Assembly (NCBI GenBank): GCA_001599815.1
Contig: BCIA01000001.1
Span: 4,654,934-4,718,933, forward strand
Source: Furcasterigmium furcatum
Lineage: Eukaryota; Ascomycota; Sordariomycetes; Glomerellales; Plectosphaerellaceae
DNA length: 64,000 nucleotides
Direction of reading: 5' to 3'
Each line of letters begins with the position of its first letter. The stretch's first letter is position 1. The notes under the pieces were generated by a model. The model searched no databases. It saw only the letters and a list, made by a program, of their open reading frames with translations, and was not told the DNA's origin. This document shows positions 1-11,342 of the stretch, piece after piece. The translations under genes and the position numbers were made by a program.

Positions 1-396
1 TAAGGTGACACATGCGCAGGCGCCGAAAATATTCATGTATCGTGACCTGTTGCTGCATTTGAACAGTGGTATGATGTTTTCTTCAGCTCACTTGCGGGTC
101 ATCTCAACGTCATCGACCCGTCCAGCCCGGCGGCCGAAACTGATACTTCAACAAACTTCGGGAGCGGGCGCCCTAATGTGAAATAGACATAACCTTGGGG
201 GACAGCATCACATTCTTACAAGGAATTTTCATTGCGATGACCAGCAGATGGGAGCAGCGGCGGCTATTCCCATCGCTTAACACGAGTAGTACCTCTAGTA
301 TATATGAACCGCCCGATTCTCCTCTCAAGACACACTTATAGAGCAGTGCTACATTTTTCTATTTGTAAACACCAGACCTCAAAACAATCCTACATC
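1..396. other. Upstream region of the broken oxidase gene
   Basis: No coding sequence is supported here. The stretch is the likely former promoter of the pseudogene that begins at 397. A TATATAT element lies at 299-305, about 92 bp before its ATG, followed by a pyrimidine-rich leader. Nothing else recognisable was seen. Confidence 0.5.
299..305 (+). promoter_or_regulatory. TATA-like element of the 2-hydroxyacid oxidase pseudogene
   Basis: A TATATAT heptamer sits about 92 bp upstream of the ATG at 397, a plausible distance for a fungal core promoter with a short leader. This rests on position and composition only. Confidence 0.35.
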
Positions 397-1756
397 ATGA
401 CTTCTCGAATTCACCAAAAGTACCACTTGGGCTCAGACGGATCAAAGGGCGCCAACTCGGGCTAGGCAGCAAACGGTGGCTCCAAGCTCCCCGACCCGAT
501 CCAGTATGAGCAATCCGTGCTGAGGGCCGGTATTCACTCAGCCCGGCCTCCGTTCACATTCCAATCCAAGAAATGAGAGCCCATGGCACAGGAGATTCTC
601 TCCGCCAACTCCTGGGGCTACATCCACGGGAATTGCGGCGCGGGAAGCACCTACGACAAGAACCTGGCAGCATTCAACCGATGGTCCATCATCCCGCGTC
701 GACTGGCGCCATCATTGTGTGACATCCACGGCGCGGAGCAGTTTAGCGACACATCAACCGAGGTCCTCGGGCAGAAATTACCTTTCCCCATCGCGATCGC
801 GCCCATTGGCGTGCAGAAGATCTTCAACGAAGGCGGCGAGCGCGTCACGGCGAGGGCGTGTGCTTCGCTCGGAATCCCTTACATCCTCAGCACTGCCAGC
901 AGTACCAGCATCGAAGATGTCGCCGCAGCCAACGGCCGGAACGCGCCGCGGTGGTACCAGCGGTACTGGCCTAGCAGGGAACACGACGACATCACAGCCT
1001 CCCCTGCTAAAGCGTGCCAAAGACTCGGGGTACACGGCCCTCTTCGTCACGGTCGATACCTACGTCCTCGGTTGGCGCCCGAGTGACATGGACAATGGCT
1101 ACAATCCATTCATCCACCCTGACAGAATTGGGGTGGAGATTGGACTGACAGACCCGGTCTTCCAGAAAAAGTTCAAGGAAAGCCATGGCTACTCCAGCGG
1201 CCAGGATCCGCCGCATGATCCCGCGAAGCTAGCCGGTCGAGGTGATGGCTTGGGCGCCCCGGCCCAGGATTGGGCCAAGATCGTGTTCCCGGGTCACTCT
1301 CACAGTTGGGATGATATCCAGTTTCTCAAGCAACACTGGGACGGCCCGATCGTCATCAAGGGCATCCAGAGCGTCCACGATGCGAAGAAGTGCGTTGAGG
1401 CAGGGGTCCAGGGCCTCGTTGTGAGCAACCACGGCGGGCGGCAGCAGGACGGCGGGGCCAGCAGCTTGGGAATGCTGCCCAGGATTGTTGAGGCTGTCGG
1501 GGACAAGCTGGACGTTTTCTTCGACAGCGGAATACGGTGTGGCGCGGATGTCATCAAGGCCGTCGCTCTGGGGGCGAAGTGTGTTCTCATCGGCCGCCCC
1601 TACGCGTATGGATTGGCCATCGGCGGCGAGGAGGGTGTGCGTCACGTTTTGAGGGCTATTTCGGGAGACATGTTGATGAACATGCATCTGGCTGGCCTCC
1701 GAAACCTGGGAGAAGTCCAGAGGGACATTTTGGTAAAGGAGGACGAGCTCTTTTGA
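397..1756 (+). pseudogene. FMN-dependent 2-hydroxyacid (lactate) oxidase/monooxygenase, broken
   Basis: The conceptual product is an FMN-dependent alpha-hydroxyacid oxidizing enzyme (lactate 2-monooxygenase/cytochrome b2-like TIM barrel). Recognisable pieces are LPFPIAIAPIGVQK, the SSTS segment, WYQRYWP, the FVTVDTYVLGWRPSDMDNGY segment, IVIKGIQS, the catalytic and FMN-binding VVSNHGGRQQDG, DSGIRCGADV and CVLIGRPYAYGL. The gene cannot be translated intact. From the ATG at 397 there is TAG at 463-465 and TGA at 574-576, where the family has Trp in a KWE-like motif. A +1 frameshift lies in the C run at 1001-1004: removing one C restores ITASLLKRAKDSGY. The 5' part then continues in the frame used from about 1005 to the TGA at 1754-1756. 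No intron with good signals removes these lesions. Two stops plus a frameshift favour a decayed gene; the homopolymer indel alone could be a sequencing error. Confidence 0.85.
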
Positions 1757-2160
1757 GAATCGGGTGAGCAGGTGCCTCTGCAAAGGTGGAATGGAACGTC
1801 TGGGCGAAGATACTCTCATGGGTCTACATGAAGAACGGGTGAGAGGTCGGAATAGCAGTTGGTCAAGATGGAGACGTGAAGACAAACGCTCGCGACGAAA
1901 TTTCGTACTTAAACTCACTAGACAAACAGATGAAAAAATTGTTGATGATAACAAGAGATGACTTCTTATTACTTCCGTTTCCCAACATCCTCAAGTAATT
2001 AAGGCAAGACAGTACACAAATAGAAACACAAAAATCCGAGCTTCGCAGTCTTGTCGACTCCAAGCAAACGTTTCCTTTTGCCGACCCCTATACTATCATT
2101 ATATCATGTCCACGCCGTGAACTTCCTCGATGTCCTGGTCACAGCCCTCCCGCAGGAGCC
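1757..2160. other. Intergenic, convergent 3' ends
   Basis: This is the convergent region between the oxidase pseudogene and the small membrane protein gene. It is AT-richer from about 1890 to 2110, as expected for 3' untranslated and termination regions. No gene was seen. Confidence 0.5.
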
Positions 2161-2580
2161 TTAATGTCTTCCCGGTCCATCATTTGTGGCAGTCTCGGGA
2201 GGACGCTGGACGCTACTGGAACCGACTGCATCGTTCCTCTCGCCATTGTAGTCTCGTGTAGTTGTGTTATGGTCGAGCTGTGGCTCGTTGGTTGTGGCGG
2301 CGACGTTGCTAGGTCGGGTGCCCACGCTGGACCGGGCGTCGAGAGACATTTTGTGTTGTGCTTCGACATCCTTCATCGCCCTGCGCCTCTTGGCTCTTGT
2401 GAGCCACCATGTGGCGAAGATGATGAGGCCAACGGCAACAACGACGCCGATGACGATGCCTGCAATTTCTCCCCCTGACAGAGAGCCATCATTGGAGCTG
2501 ACTTCAATTCCCACCTCTGGGGTGTCGACATTTCCTCGCTGACGGGGAAGCAGTGCCGGGTGGTCAGGGGTGGAACGCAT
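2161..2580 (-). CDS. Small single-pass membrane protein, unknown function
   Basis: A 139-residue protein in one exon, not assigned to a named family. Residues about 34-60 form a glycine-rich membrane helix (GGEIAGIVIGVVVAVGLIIF...) followed by the basic stop-transfer stretch TRAKRRR. This implies an outer N-terminus and a cytosolic tail of about 75 polar residues rich in Ser, Thr, Asn and Pro. There is no clear signal peptide. The N-terminal LLPRQR looks like the end of an ectodomain, so a further 5' exon is possible but none could be placed. The layout resembles the membrane anchor part of fungal Mid2/WSC-type surface proteins, which is only an analogy. Confidence 0.55.
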   Translation of the reverse strand: MRSTPDHPALLPRQRGNVDTPEVGIEVSSNDGSLSGGEIAGIVIGVVVAVGLIIFATWWLTRAKRRRAMKDVEAQHKMSLDARSSVGTRPSNVAATTNEPQLDHNTTTRDYNGERNDAVGSSSVQRPPETATNDGPGRH

Positions 2581-4796
2581 GATGACAATATGTAACCGGG
2601 ATTCGGGACAGAGTAGAGGGAGAGGTAATGTTGATAGTGTTATCAGATAAACGTGGAGGGATGGCTTTTGTAGAGGTCAAGACAAATCAAAGTCGCAAGA
2701 TTTGTCTGGGAAGCCGGAAAGGCCATCAAGTCGCTCGCAAGATACCTGATCTGCCTTTTGTACTTCTCGACACCGTGAGCACCCAGGAAAGTCAGGCTTG
2801 ATGCCCCGAGTGAAGCTCGATGAAGGCGCCGTTGCACGATGCGTTCATCACCAGCAATTAACGTCATGGCTCATGTTCTCTCACCACTGAAGACACGTTG
2901 CGACCCTTCACCAAGACCGTCCATGTCCATCACGTCCCTAATACAGTATCACTCCTATGGCACATGATAAGTGCCGGCAACCCATCATTCGTCGTGTTGC
3001 GCGATTACGTTGGCAATGAAACACAACTTGCAGTTGATGTCATCGCCAAGAGGCATTCACAGCAGATCGCTCACTGTGCGCTACCGGTGGGCGGGCGCTG
3101 CAGCGTCTCCACGGGATCCGGAAGGGTGACCACGGAGGTGTGGAAACCCCAACGGCCCCATTGACCCCACACGTCGCCGAGACTGGACCGCCGGTCACTG
3201 CCGAAACGGGGAATTCGGAGGTGACTGATGAGAGAAGCCCAGATTTGAGGTCTGCTGATGGTGACCATGCGATGGTCTAGGCCTGGATGGGTTTCTCACT
3301 GGAGTTGACATGAGCGCTTGGTGATCGTCTGCTGGCAGACCAAAGGCCGCCCCCGGCCTAATGAGCCGGAGGTCCTTCTCCGTCCTCTTTAGGGCACCAA
3401 GTCCGATTATCCAAGCGATGAATGGCTTGTGAAGGCCTCGAAGGGTCCATGGCACCCTGAACTTTGTACTTCTCGTGGGGGCTACTTTTGGTAGGCGCCG
3501 AGTATCTTGGCAGCGAGGAGCTTGATAGGACCCTGGCTGATATTTTGGTCTCTCAGCCCTCCCTCAGCCAACGTGACGTACTATGATCTGTCCGTCTGTA
3601 GGAAGACTTTTAGTAGAACATTCTGGGATATGCCAAGAATGGCGCTTCCCAATCAACCTCCTGCTTCTTCGTCCGGCCTTACTTGTGAGCTTCGTGACAT
3701 CAGTCATCGGCAAACCGGAAGGACTGAAGGAAGCAAGTGGATTCGGCGAGAAAGACTTATACGAGGGACATCTACGACAAGAGATCAGATGAGGATGATG
3801 AATGACGGAAGAAGAAGAGAATAATTGACAGGACGAGCGCGGCAGAAGGCAAGTATTCTGACAGATTTACGCCCTCTCTTTCATTCTCTTCGAGCAATGG
3901 TTCCGAACTCTCTGCTTCTTCCTAGCAAAAATAGCAGGCAATTCCGTCTTTGACAAACACCACGGACCTCCAGACTCCTGGTCTGAGACAGCGCCAATAC
4001 GAGCAGCCATGCCCACGCTAGTCTCCGCGAAAGTCAGCCGTTGGACCCGAGCTCCGGATGGCGTTTGTTGTCTCACTGTCCATGCAAGTCTCACTTATCC
4101 TCCCGAACCTCCTCCCAGCCTCACAACCTCAGCCTCATAACTTTTGAGCCTGCTGGTGGATCGATTTATGATAATCAGGGGCGGGAAGAAAAGACAACCC
4201 GAAAAAAGAAAACAAGCAGCCCCGGGAGTCAAGTAATCATCCCCTGCAGCGGATCGCTTGGTGATCGTCTGAAATAATATTGGACACTTGAGTTCTGTCA
4301 TCTTTCGATAGCCGGTGCAGATCACAACCATATATCATGAAATACCTACCTATGAGCAGCTGGATGCGCCCCGCCCTGGATATGGCTCTTGTCGACGAGC
4401 ATGGCCCATTTGTTGCACGATTCCAACTTTTGACATCCCAACAAGCTTGCGGTGAAAGGCGGATATTGGACGAGCTGAATTAGGAGAAGCATCACGTCGA
4501 CCCACGAGTGTCTCGGACGAGCGAGCCAACTAAACATTGTGGAGGTCCGTGAGATAACTAATTATGCGGAGATCTCAATTTTCAAGATCTGAGACAGCGT
4601 ATTTAGCTGTTCTTGGCTTCAGCCGAGATGCATCTTCCAACCCGAAATTGGGGCGGCTGGAGGCTCGATGAGCGGCGATGGCAGTTGATATAAATGGGGT
4701 CAGGTTCGTCGCCAAATGGTGATTTCTGGATGCAGTTCACCTTAAAGCAAACAAGCTTCCGGCCCACTTGGCACTGATTTTGCAGCTTCAGGCAAG
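2581..4796. other. 2.2-kb intergenic region, no gene seen
   Basis: This region lies between two divergently transcribed genes. Open frames here are short, overlap on both strands and show no family similarity or plausible splice structure. It probably holds the promoters of the small membrane protein and the multicopper oxidase; the latter has a TATA element at 4689-4695. Confidence 0.5.
4689..4695 (+). promoter_or_regulatory. TATA box of the multicopper oxidase
   Basis: A TATAAAT element lies about 102-108 bp upstream of the chosen ATG at 4797. This is a typical position for a regulated secreted-enzyme gene. The support is positional only. Confidence 0.45.
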
Positions 4797-6710
4797 ATGT
4801 TGTTCACTCGAATTATTCTTGCCACGGCCTTGGTGCTTGTTGGTCTCCTTTTGGAGGCAGAGGCCAAAGACTGGGAGGGGGCAGCCTATCGATGGCTCTA
4901 CAGCGTGCCCCTGACCATCCCTCCGGTCAAAACTCCCGTGAGGTAAGTCAGGATCCTTAATTACCCTGCTCAGCATGACCTGACAACATCACCAACAGAT
5001 CAGTCACAAACCCCGTGACAAGGAAACCGATCGACTATTATGAGATCGACATCTTGCCGTTCCAGAAGCAGATCTACCCTGGCAAGAGAGCCGCGTCCAT
5101 GGTCGGATATGATGGCATCTCGCCAGGACCGACATTCATCATCGAGAAAGGCAGGGAGACTGTTGTCAGGTTTACCAACAAGGCCCGAACTGACAGCTCC
5201 ATCCATCTGCACGGCTCATACTCTGTAAGTATCCAGAACCCGTCCTCAACATGCTTTCACTCACCCATCACAGCGTGCACCATGGGACGGATGGGCAGAG
5301 GACAAGATTGCCCCAGGGCAATACAAGGACTACTACTGGCCCAACAGCCAGAGCGCGCGGTACTCATGGTATCATGACCACGCAATCGACCATGTACTAA
5401 GTAATTCCCGCCCTGACGTTTCTGGATAATGAATCTGACGCCGGTGTCACCAGACTGCTGAGAATGCCTACTTCGGCCAGGCCGGCGGCTACATCGTCCG
5501 TGATCCTGAAGAGGACAGGCTCAACTTGCCCTCCGGCTATGGGAAATACGACATTCCTCTCATGCTGGAGGCAAAGCAGTACAGGGAGGACGGCACTCTT
5601 CTCTCCCCCGCGGGCGAGAGAGATTCTCTCTACGGAGATGTCATCCACGTCAACGGCCAGCCATGGCCGTTTTTCAAGGTCGAGCCACGCAAATACCGGT
5701 TCCGCGTCCTGAATGCCGCCGTATCCCGGTCGTTCATCCTGTACCTCCGGCGCCAGTCCGGCGGCTCCAACGTTCCTTTCCAGGTCATCGCCTCCGACTC
5801 GGGTCTGCTCAGCGGCCCCGTAACGTCCTCAACCCTGGCCGTCTCCATGGCCGAGAGATACGACATCATTGTCGATTTTGCTCCATTCGCGGGACAGAAC
5901 CTGACCCTCCGCAACCAGGAAGACGTCGGCAAAGACGACGATTACAAGGAAACGATCAACGTCATGCGCTTCATCGTCGACAGGACGCCCGTCAGAGACA
6001 CCTCCACGGTCCCGGCCAGGCTGCGACAAGTCCCCTCGAACCCCCCTTCCAACGGCCAGGTCGCCCACAAGTTCAGGTTCAATCGCAGCAACAGCAAGTG
6101 GACGATCAACGACGTCGGCTTCAGAGACGCCCGGAACCGCGTCCTCGCCAACGTGCCGCGCGGGACGGTTCAGATCTGGGAGCTGGAGAACTCGAGCGGC
6201 GGGTGGACGCACCCCATCCACGTGCACCTCGTCGACTTCAAAGTCCTCAGCCGCAGGGGCGGGAAGAGGGGCGTGTTGCCCTACGAGGCCGCCGGCCTCA
6301 AGGACGTGGTCTGGCTCGATGCCGGCGAGACAGTCCGGGTCGAGAGCTGGTATGCCCCGTGGGACGGGCTGTACATGTTCCACTGCCACAATATGGTGCA
6401 TGAGGATCACGAGATGATGGCGGCCTTCAACGTGACGCAGCTCAAGGACCTGGGCTACAATGAGACGTCGTTTGCTGACCCGATGGAGCGGCGGTGGCGA
6501 GCTGTCCCGGTTGCTGCCAGGGACTACACTCCGCAGGCGGTCCGGGAGAAGATCGAGATGATGGCGAGGCTTCAGCCGTACAACAATGTGGATGAGGTTG
6601 AACAGAAGCTGAAAGAGTATTGGGCCTCTCGCGGCGGCTCGCCACGCAACCGTCTCAGAATGCGACGTGTCAGTCGCACTGAGGAGGAACTCGAGGGTAA
6701 TGATGAATGA
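4797..6710 (+). CDS. Secreted multicopper oxidase, bilirubin-oxidase type
   Basis: The protein has 582 residues from four exons: 4797-4942, 4999-5224, 5274-5393 and 5454-6710. It begins with a signal peptide (MLFTRIILATALVLVGLLLEAEA). All four copper-binding clusters are present: HLHG (about residue 118), WYHDH (about 157), HPIHVH (about 417) and HCHNMVHEDHEMM (about 474). The last has the Cys that links type 1 copper to the trinuclear centre and the Met axial ligand typical of bilirubin oxidases. The third junction fuses HDHAID to HTAENAYFGQAG, which matches the family and fixes the GTACTA donor at 5394. Such enzymes oxidise phenolics or bilirubin while reducing O2 to water and are usually extracellular; the natural substrate here is unknown. 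The last roughly 80 residues form a basic, low-complexity tail. Confidence 0.93.
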
Positions 6711-6806
6711 GGAACGCGCATGGACTGGACGATAATCAACGCTTTTTCTTTGTCCTAGATAGTGATCATTCCACATCAGCACCTGAGCACAGTCTCAGAA
6801 CATATC

Positions 6807-8081
6807 TTACACCACAGCCATATACACTTGCAAGTGCCCCTTGGTCCCCTTCCACCTCGTGTCGACCCCCGGCGCGATGTAAAAGATGAACCCTTCTTTG
6901 ACATCAAAGGTCTTCCCATCACCATCCAGCGTCCCCTCGCCGCTCGTCACAATGGCAACACCCGGCCCCTCGGACGAAGTGAGATTCTCTTCCTTTCCCT
7001 CGCCAATCTCGATAGCGAGCATGTCGAACTCGCTCAGCGGCGGCTTGTACTCGCTCGTATACCCATTCCTGCCCCTCTTGCTGCTCTCTTTCGGGAGCGC
7101 GACATCCTTCTTCGAATGCGCTGCGAACGTCAGGGTCTTGCTGAACAGCTCCACGCTATCCCTGTCCGCCGCCGGGCAGAACCCCGTGTTGAGCACGTTG
7201 TTGCTCCGCGCCATGCACTCGACGATGTCCCCGCTGAGGTAGGCGTGGATCCCGTCCTCGGGGATGTAGAGCGCTTCGCCGGGCGCGAGGACCATGTAGT
7301 TCATACACAGCAGGGCGACGAGATTGGCGGGGTCCCGGCGGCCGTACTGGGCCTGCAGCCGCGAGAGTATGTCGATAATGTACCAGTTGTCGCCGAGGTC
7401 CTCTTTGTAGGCGGTTGAGAGTGCGTCCTGCGCGCTCTTGATGGTCTCCTCCGAGGCGGACAGGATGTTGCGCGTGACCTGGCGCAGGGTCTCGTCCGAC
7501 CAGGAAGAGGCGCCGTCGGGGACGAACTGGCGAAGAGCAGGGAAGTTGAACACCGGGGTAATCTGGTCCAGGGGCTTCCACCCCGCAAACACCTCGAATT
7601 TGGAGAGGGCAATGGCGATTTCAGGCTTGTGATTTGGGTCGGTGAACGTCCTGGGGTCCTTTTGGTGAAGCTTGGAGGCCAGTTCCTTGTGGGGATGAAT
7701 CTGGAGAGGAAGAGCCTTCCTGATGGAGAGAATCTAACCAAGTGTCAGCTGTAAAGGTTCAATGACAGTTGGGAGGATCTTGCTGACCTTTGGCAGGAAA
7801 GGGAGTTGTCCGTCCAGCTCGTTGATGACCTTGTCACCAAGAAGCGCTTTCTTGTGGTTCTGGAGGTGGTCCTGCAGAAGTTCTCCCGTCTTCAGAACTC
7901 GGCCGGGAAAGTCGGGATAGTCGCCAAACCACATCTCCGAGTACGGCTTTCCGTCCTCGATCTCAAAGTCGTGAGGCGTCTTCTCACAGAGGACGGCAGC
8001 GAGCGAATCCCACCCACTCTTCCCCCACTCGTAGCTGTTGCATGTTCCGCTGAGCTGGAAAACGAGATCAGTGGACGACAT
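6807..8081 (-). CDS. PMI40: Mannose-6-phosphate isomerase, type I
   Basis: The protein has 406 residues from two exons (7788-8081 and 6807-7733). Its intron has a GTCAGC donor and a TTGGTTAG acceptor. It interconverts fructose-6-phosphate and mannose-6-phosphate in the cytosol, feeding GDP-mannose for glycosylation and the cell wall. The zinc-site motif QIHPHK is at about residues 109-114, and the ALYIPEDGIHAYLSGDIVECM block with further metal ligands and the active-site region is near residue 246. The start MSSTDLVFQLSGTCNSYEWG is typical of the family, so the upstream non-ATG extension of the frame is ignored. It is a cupin-fold housekeeping enzyme, tail-to-tail with the oxidase gene and separated from it by about 100 bp. 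Confidence 0.95.
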
Positions 8082-8516
8082 AGTGAAGTTCGCTTCGGTC
8101 AAGTATTAAATTGGTGAAAACACTCTTGGAGTGTGAGATGGCGATCGGGAGTGTCACTGCTGGGGACACAATGGAAAGATAGGAAGTAAGTAGCAATCCC
8201 CTCAAATAACAAAACAAGCGATCTCTGACATATGTCAAGACCCAGCAGCACCAGTGCCCAGAAGTTCATCGAGATCACGTCGACATGCCGTCATACCAGA
8301 CCACCAACCCCAGCAGCGGTCCACGGGGTGGTGAATGTCGGGACAGCGGGGCCGTTGGATCGGAGATCGGCCGGGCGCAAACCTCCGGGGGTCTCGGCCG
8401 ACGATTTCTCGACAATGCAGAAAACAGGTAGTCGGTCACCGGTCATTTGCGCAAACAAACATTTTCAGGGGGTATATCTCATATATTATCTCCATATAAT
8501 TAAAGCCTCAAGTCAC
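8082..8516. other. Intergenic
   Basis: This separates the start of the isomerase from the 3' end of the secreted glycoprotein gene. Positions 8460-8515 are AT-rich (several TATAT runs), fitting a 3' untranslated region of the minus-strand gene. No gene was seen. Confidence 0.5.
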
Positions 8517-10173
8517 CTAGAAGCTCAGGCAGTAATCCACCAGCGGAACCGTCACGCTGTACAGCTCCCTGTTGAACCACTTGGTCGCGAAACCGGTGAC
8601 CTTGAAGACAAAGTCGGAAATGAACTCAATCCCGTTCGTGTCCGCACACTCCAGCGCGTCCGTAGGGATCTCGATGCCGGCGCTGATCTCCTTGGTGGTG
8701 CCGTTGACGATGACATCCTGCTCGCCGCGGAGCTTGAAGGTGTTGACGAAGCCAGGGGAGGCAGTCACGCCGCTGGACAGGTCAACGAGGCCGCCGAGGA
8801 GCTTGAACTGCAGCTGGACCGTGACGTCGGCGCCGACGTCGAGGCGAATATCCGCCGCCTGCGTGATGTTCGCGTAGGCGTTGTACTCGGGCTCCCAGCC
8901 CGAGGTGCCGGTCTTGGAGCCGTCGAGGAAGTCGACGTGCACGTTGCCCGCGGGGAGGGAGATGTCCAGGCCGGCATAGACGCCGACGGCGGCGGTGGCA
9001 TCTATGTCCACGCCGAGACCGAAGGCGATGCCGGGGCCGAGGGAGATGAGTCCCGGGACGTCGACGACGGACCAGGCGAGGGCGTCTGGGGAGTAGCGGA
9101 CGGACTCGGTGAAGGCGGCATTCACGTTGGCCGAGATGGCGGCGGTCGAGGAGAAATCGGCATCGATGTCGAAGTAGAGCTCCTGGAGCTTAAATCCCCA
9201 GAAGTTGTACTTCAGCTTGCCGGAGAAGGTGAGGGTGGACGAGAACCAGGCCTCCTCGGCGGTGATGTCGACGAATCGGCCGTCCGAGTAGATCCTCGTG
9301 CGCTCAGGGAGACCCTCGGCAAAAGTGAGGGAGTACTTGGGGTTGATAGTAAGTCGGCGAGTGAGGGTTGCGGCCGGCAGAGAGCTGAAGGACATTTCAA
9401 GTTCACCTGTCTTGGTCAGCTCGCTTTCTCTCACACAAAGGCAATGTTGGTAACTCACCAGCAATGTCAGCCAGCTCCTCCTTGTGGGCAGTCACGGTAA
9501 CGGTCAGCTCATCAGCATCGGAGGTAACCTCCTCAGCAACGAAGAAGCCGCGCTCGAACTCGGCGGCGCAGTTACCCAGACTGCTGGTAATCAGAATGAA
9601 GGGCTCGCCAATATCCCAGTCCTGGACGGCCTCATCAAAGCCTTCCAGGTTGGCGAAGGTGACAGTAAGCGTGTCATCGCCACAGATGACGGTCTCGATC
9701 GACTCGACGTGCTCGAGGATAACGGCGGGGTTGTTGAAGGCCAGGGTCATGTTGATGGAGCCCGTCTCGTTCTCATCCGCAGCACCGTAGTAGAGCGAGA
9801 CATTCTTGGCCGGCACGAGGTTCTTGGGGTCCGCGCGGTCGATGCCGGGAGCAGAGCAAGGCGTGAAAGTATGCGTGGTGTTCTCGGGGTGAACCTCTTC
9901 ATAGACAGGCGGCTTGTTTGCTGCAGGGGGGGTATAGGCGGGCTTTTCCACAGTCGAAGTCGAGGTCGACGTCGTAGCCGCAATCAAAATAGGAGACGGC
10001 GAAGGAGAGGCGGTAGAGACGCTTGCGGCCGCAGGCGGGTCGGGCATCTCAACGACGATGTAAGTGACCCTCTGGTTCTCAGGGGAGCACTGGCAATCCT
10101 CGTGGGCGCGCACGACGCTGCCGGCGACGAGCGCGAGGCCCGTGAGGGTCGAGCGCAAAGTCCAGCGACCCAT
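8517..10173 (-). CDS. Large secreted glycoprotein, unknown function
   Basis: A 534-residue protein from two exons (9459-10173 and 8517-9406) with a 52-nt GTGAGT...CAG intron. The N-terminus is a signal peptide (LTGLALVAGSVVRA), followed by a Pro/Ser/Thr-rich linker at about residues 45-90 that is likely O-glycosylated. Several N-glycosylation sequons follow (NTT, NVS, NMT). The rest is an acidic, beta-rich double module: a first part with CGDDTLTVTF and a second with FDIDADFSSTAAISANVNAAF ending in VPLVDYCLSF. I recall fungal secreted proteins with paired uncharacterised domains (DUF7029/DUF7223) that look like this, but the assignment is tentative. No catalytic motif, GPI signal or membrane helix is visible. 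Confidence 0.8.
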
Positions 10174-11342
10174 GGTTTCTAGAAAGGCAATGAATGGACA
10201 GCTGTCTGGTGAGCTTCGGTATTCTTAAAGAAAGGACGCCCGCGAAAGCACGAGCTATGAGCCAAGTTGAGAGCTGGGTGAAGGAGTGTGAGGGACCGCC
10301 GGGACGAGCTGGTTCGCAAGAAACGACTGCATCACGGCGACGGGAGAGCTCAAGTGTGCACCCTGATATAAGACGTGTGCCGTCTCCCGGCCTGGTCCCA
10401 TCGCCCTCTCTGCAAGACATAACAGCGCAGTGGCATCGCAGGGGAGTCGAGGGCCATAGCGTAAGTGCAACGGTCACGGTATGCCGCTGCAAGCAACTGA
10501 CTCGTTGCTCGTCCCCATTCAGTAGGGCCGGGCTGGACAGGGGACATGGCAGATGTTCTGCCAATCACGTTCGCTGACAGGTCGATGCCCAGCTTCTTGG
10601 GGGTATCAATTTGGGGATCATGTCCGGACCCTGGTGGGTTATTGGACCCTCCACGCGCTTGGGCGAGATGCCCGCCGGGGGGGAAATCGCACCACTGTCC
10701 CCGTTTATCTGCCGCCTGAGCCAGTCCACGTCCAGAAACGGCTCAGGCCGAGCTGTGTTTGGAGAGGGCTTGGTCGTGCGCTCATGTTGGTTGGCCCAGG
10801 GCGAAATGGTCGGCCGAAATCAGGGGAGCGGATGAGCCCGTAAAGGGACACGGCTTGTGGGTGATTGGCATGTGATTGGCCTGCCCCTGAAAGTGATAAG
10901 AACTGTCTGTGAGGCGTTCTATTCTTCTGTTGGGCAATGCAGGAGTTCCATTGGTGACATCGGAGGAGCCATTACTTGACCACCACGTGCCGCAACATGC
11001 TGACCGAAGGCTACCTTCCATTGAAACCTTTCCGGGCAATATGACCGCAGTATGGATAACCAGTGGGTAACTGTCGTGCAAGTCTCGAGGGATGCTGCCG
11101 TCTTGGCCAGTAATGCGGACGCGGGATCCTGGAACACGGCACCTACGTACGGCACGGCATGTCGATTGGAGCTCTTCTCATTTCCGCGGTCAAAGTTGTA
11201 CCCTGATACCGGCCGCTACCAGATGAATATAAGCGCGTCGCTAAGCTGCCCATGAATCCACCGCGATTCCTTTTCTTGGATGTTGCTGCACAGGTTCATC
11301 CTGTCATGTCATGTTGCCTGCTCCCCCCATAACTGTTGTGCT
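10174..11342. other. 1.2-kb intergenic region, promoter of the secreted glycoprotein
   Basis: No coding sequence is supported. The open frames are short and overlap on both strands. The region lies upstream of the minus-strand secreted protein gene and downstream of the HET-C2 gene. Confidence 0.45.

Noticed and set aside
8232..9500. 422-codon plus-strand open frame
   Set aside because: It lies antisense to the secreted glycoprotein, whose minus-strand product has a signal peptide, sequons and a proper intron.
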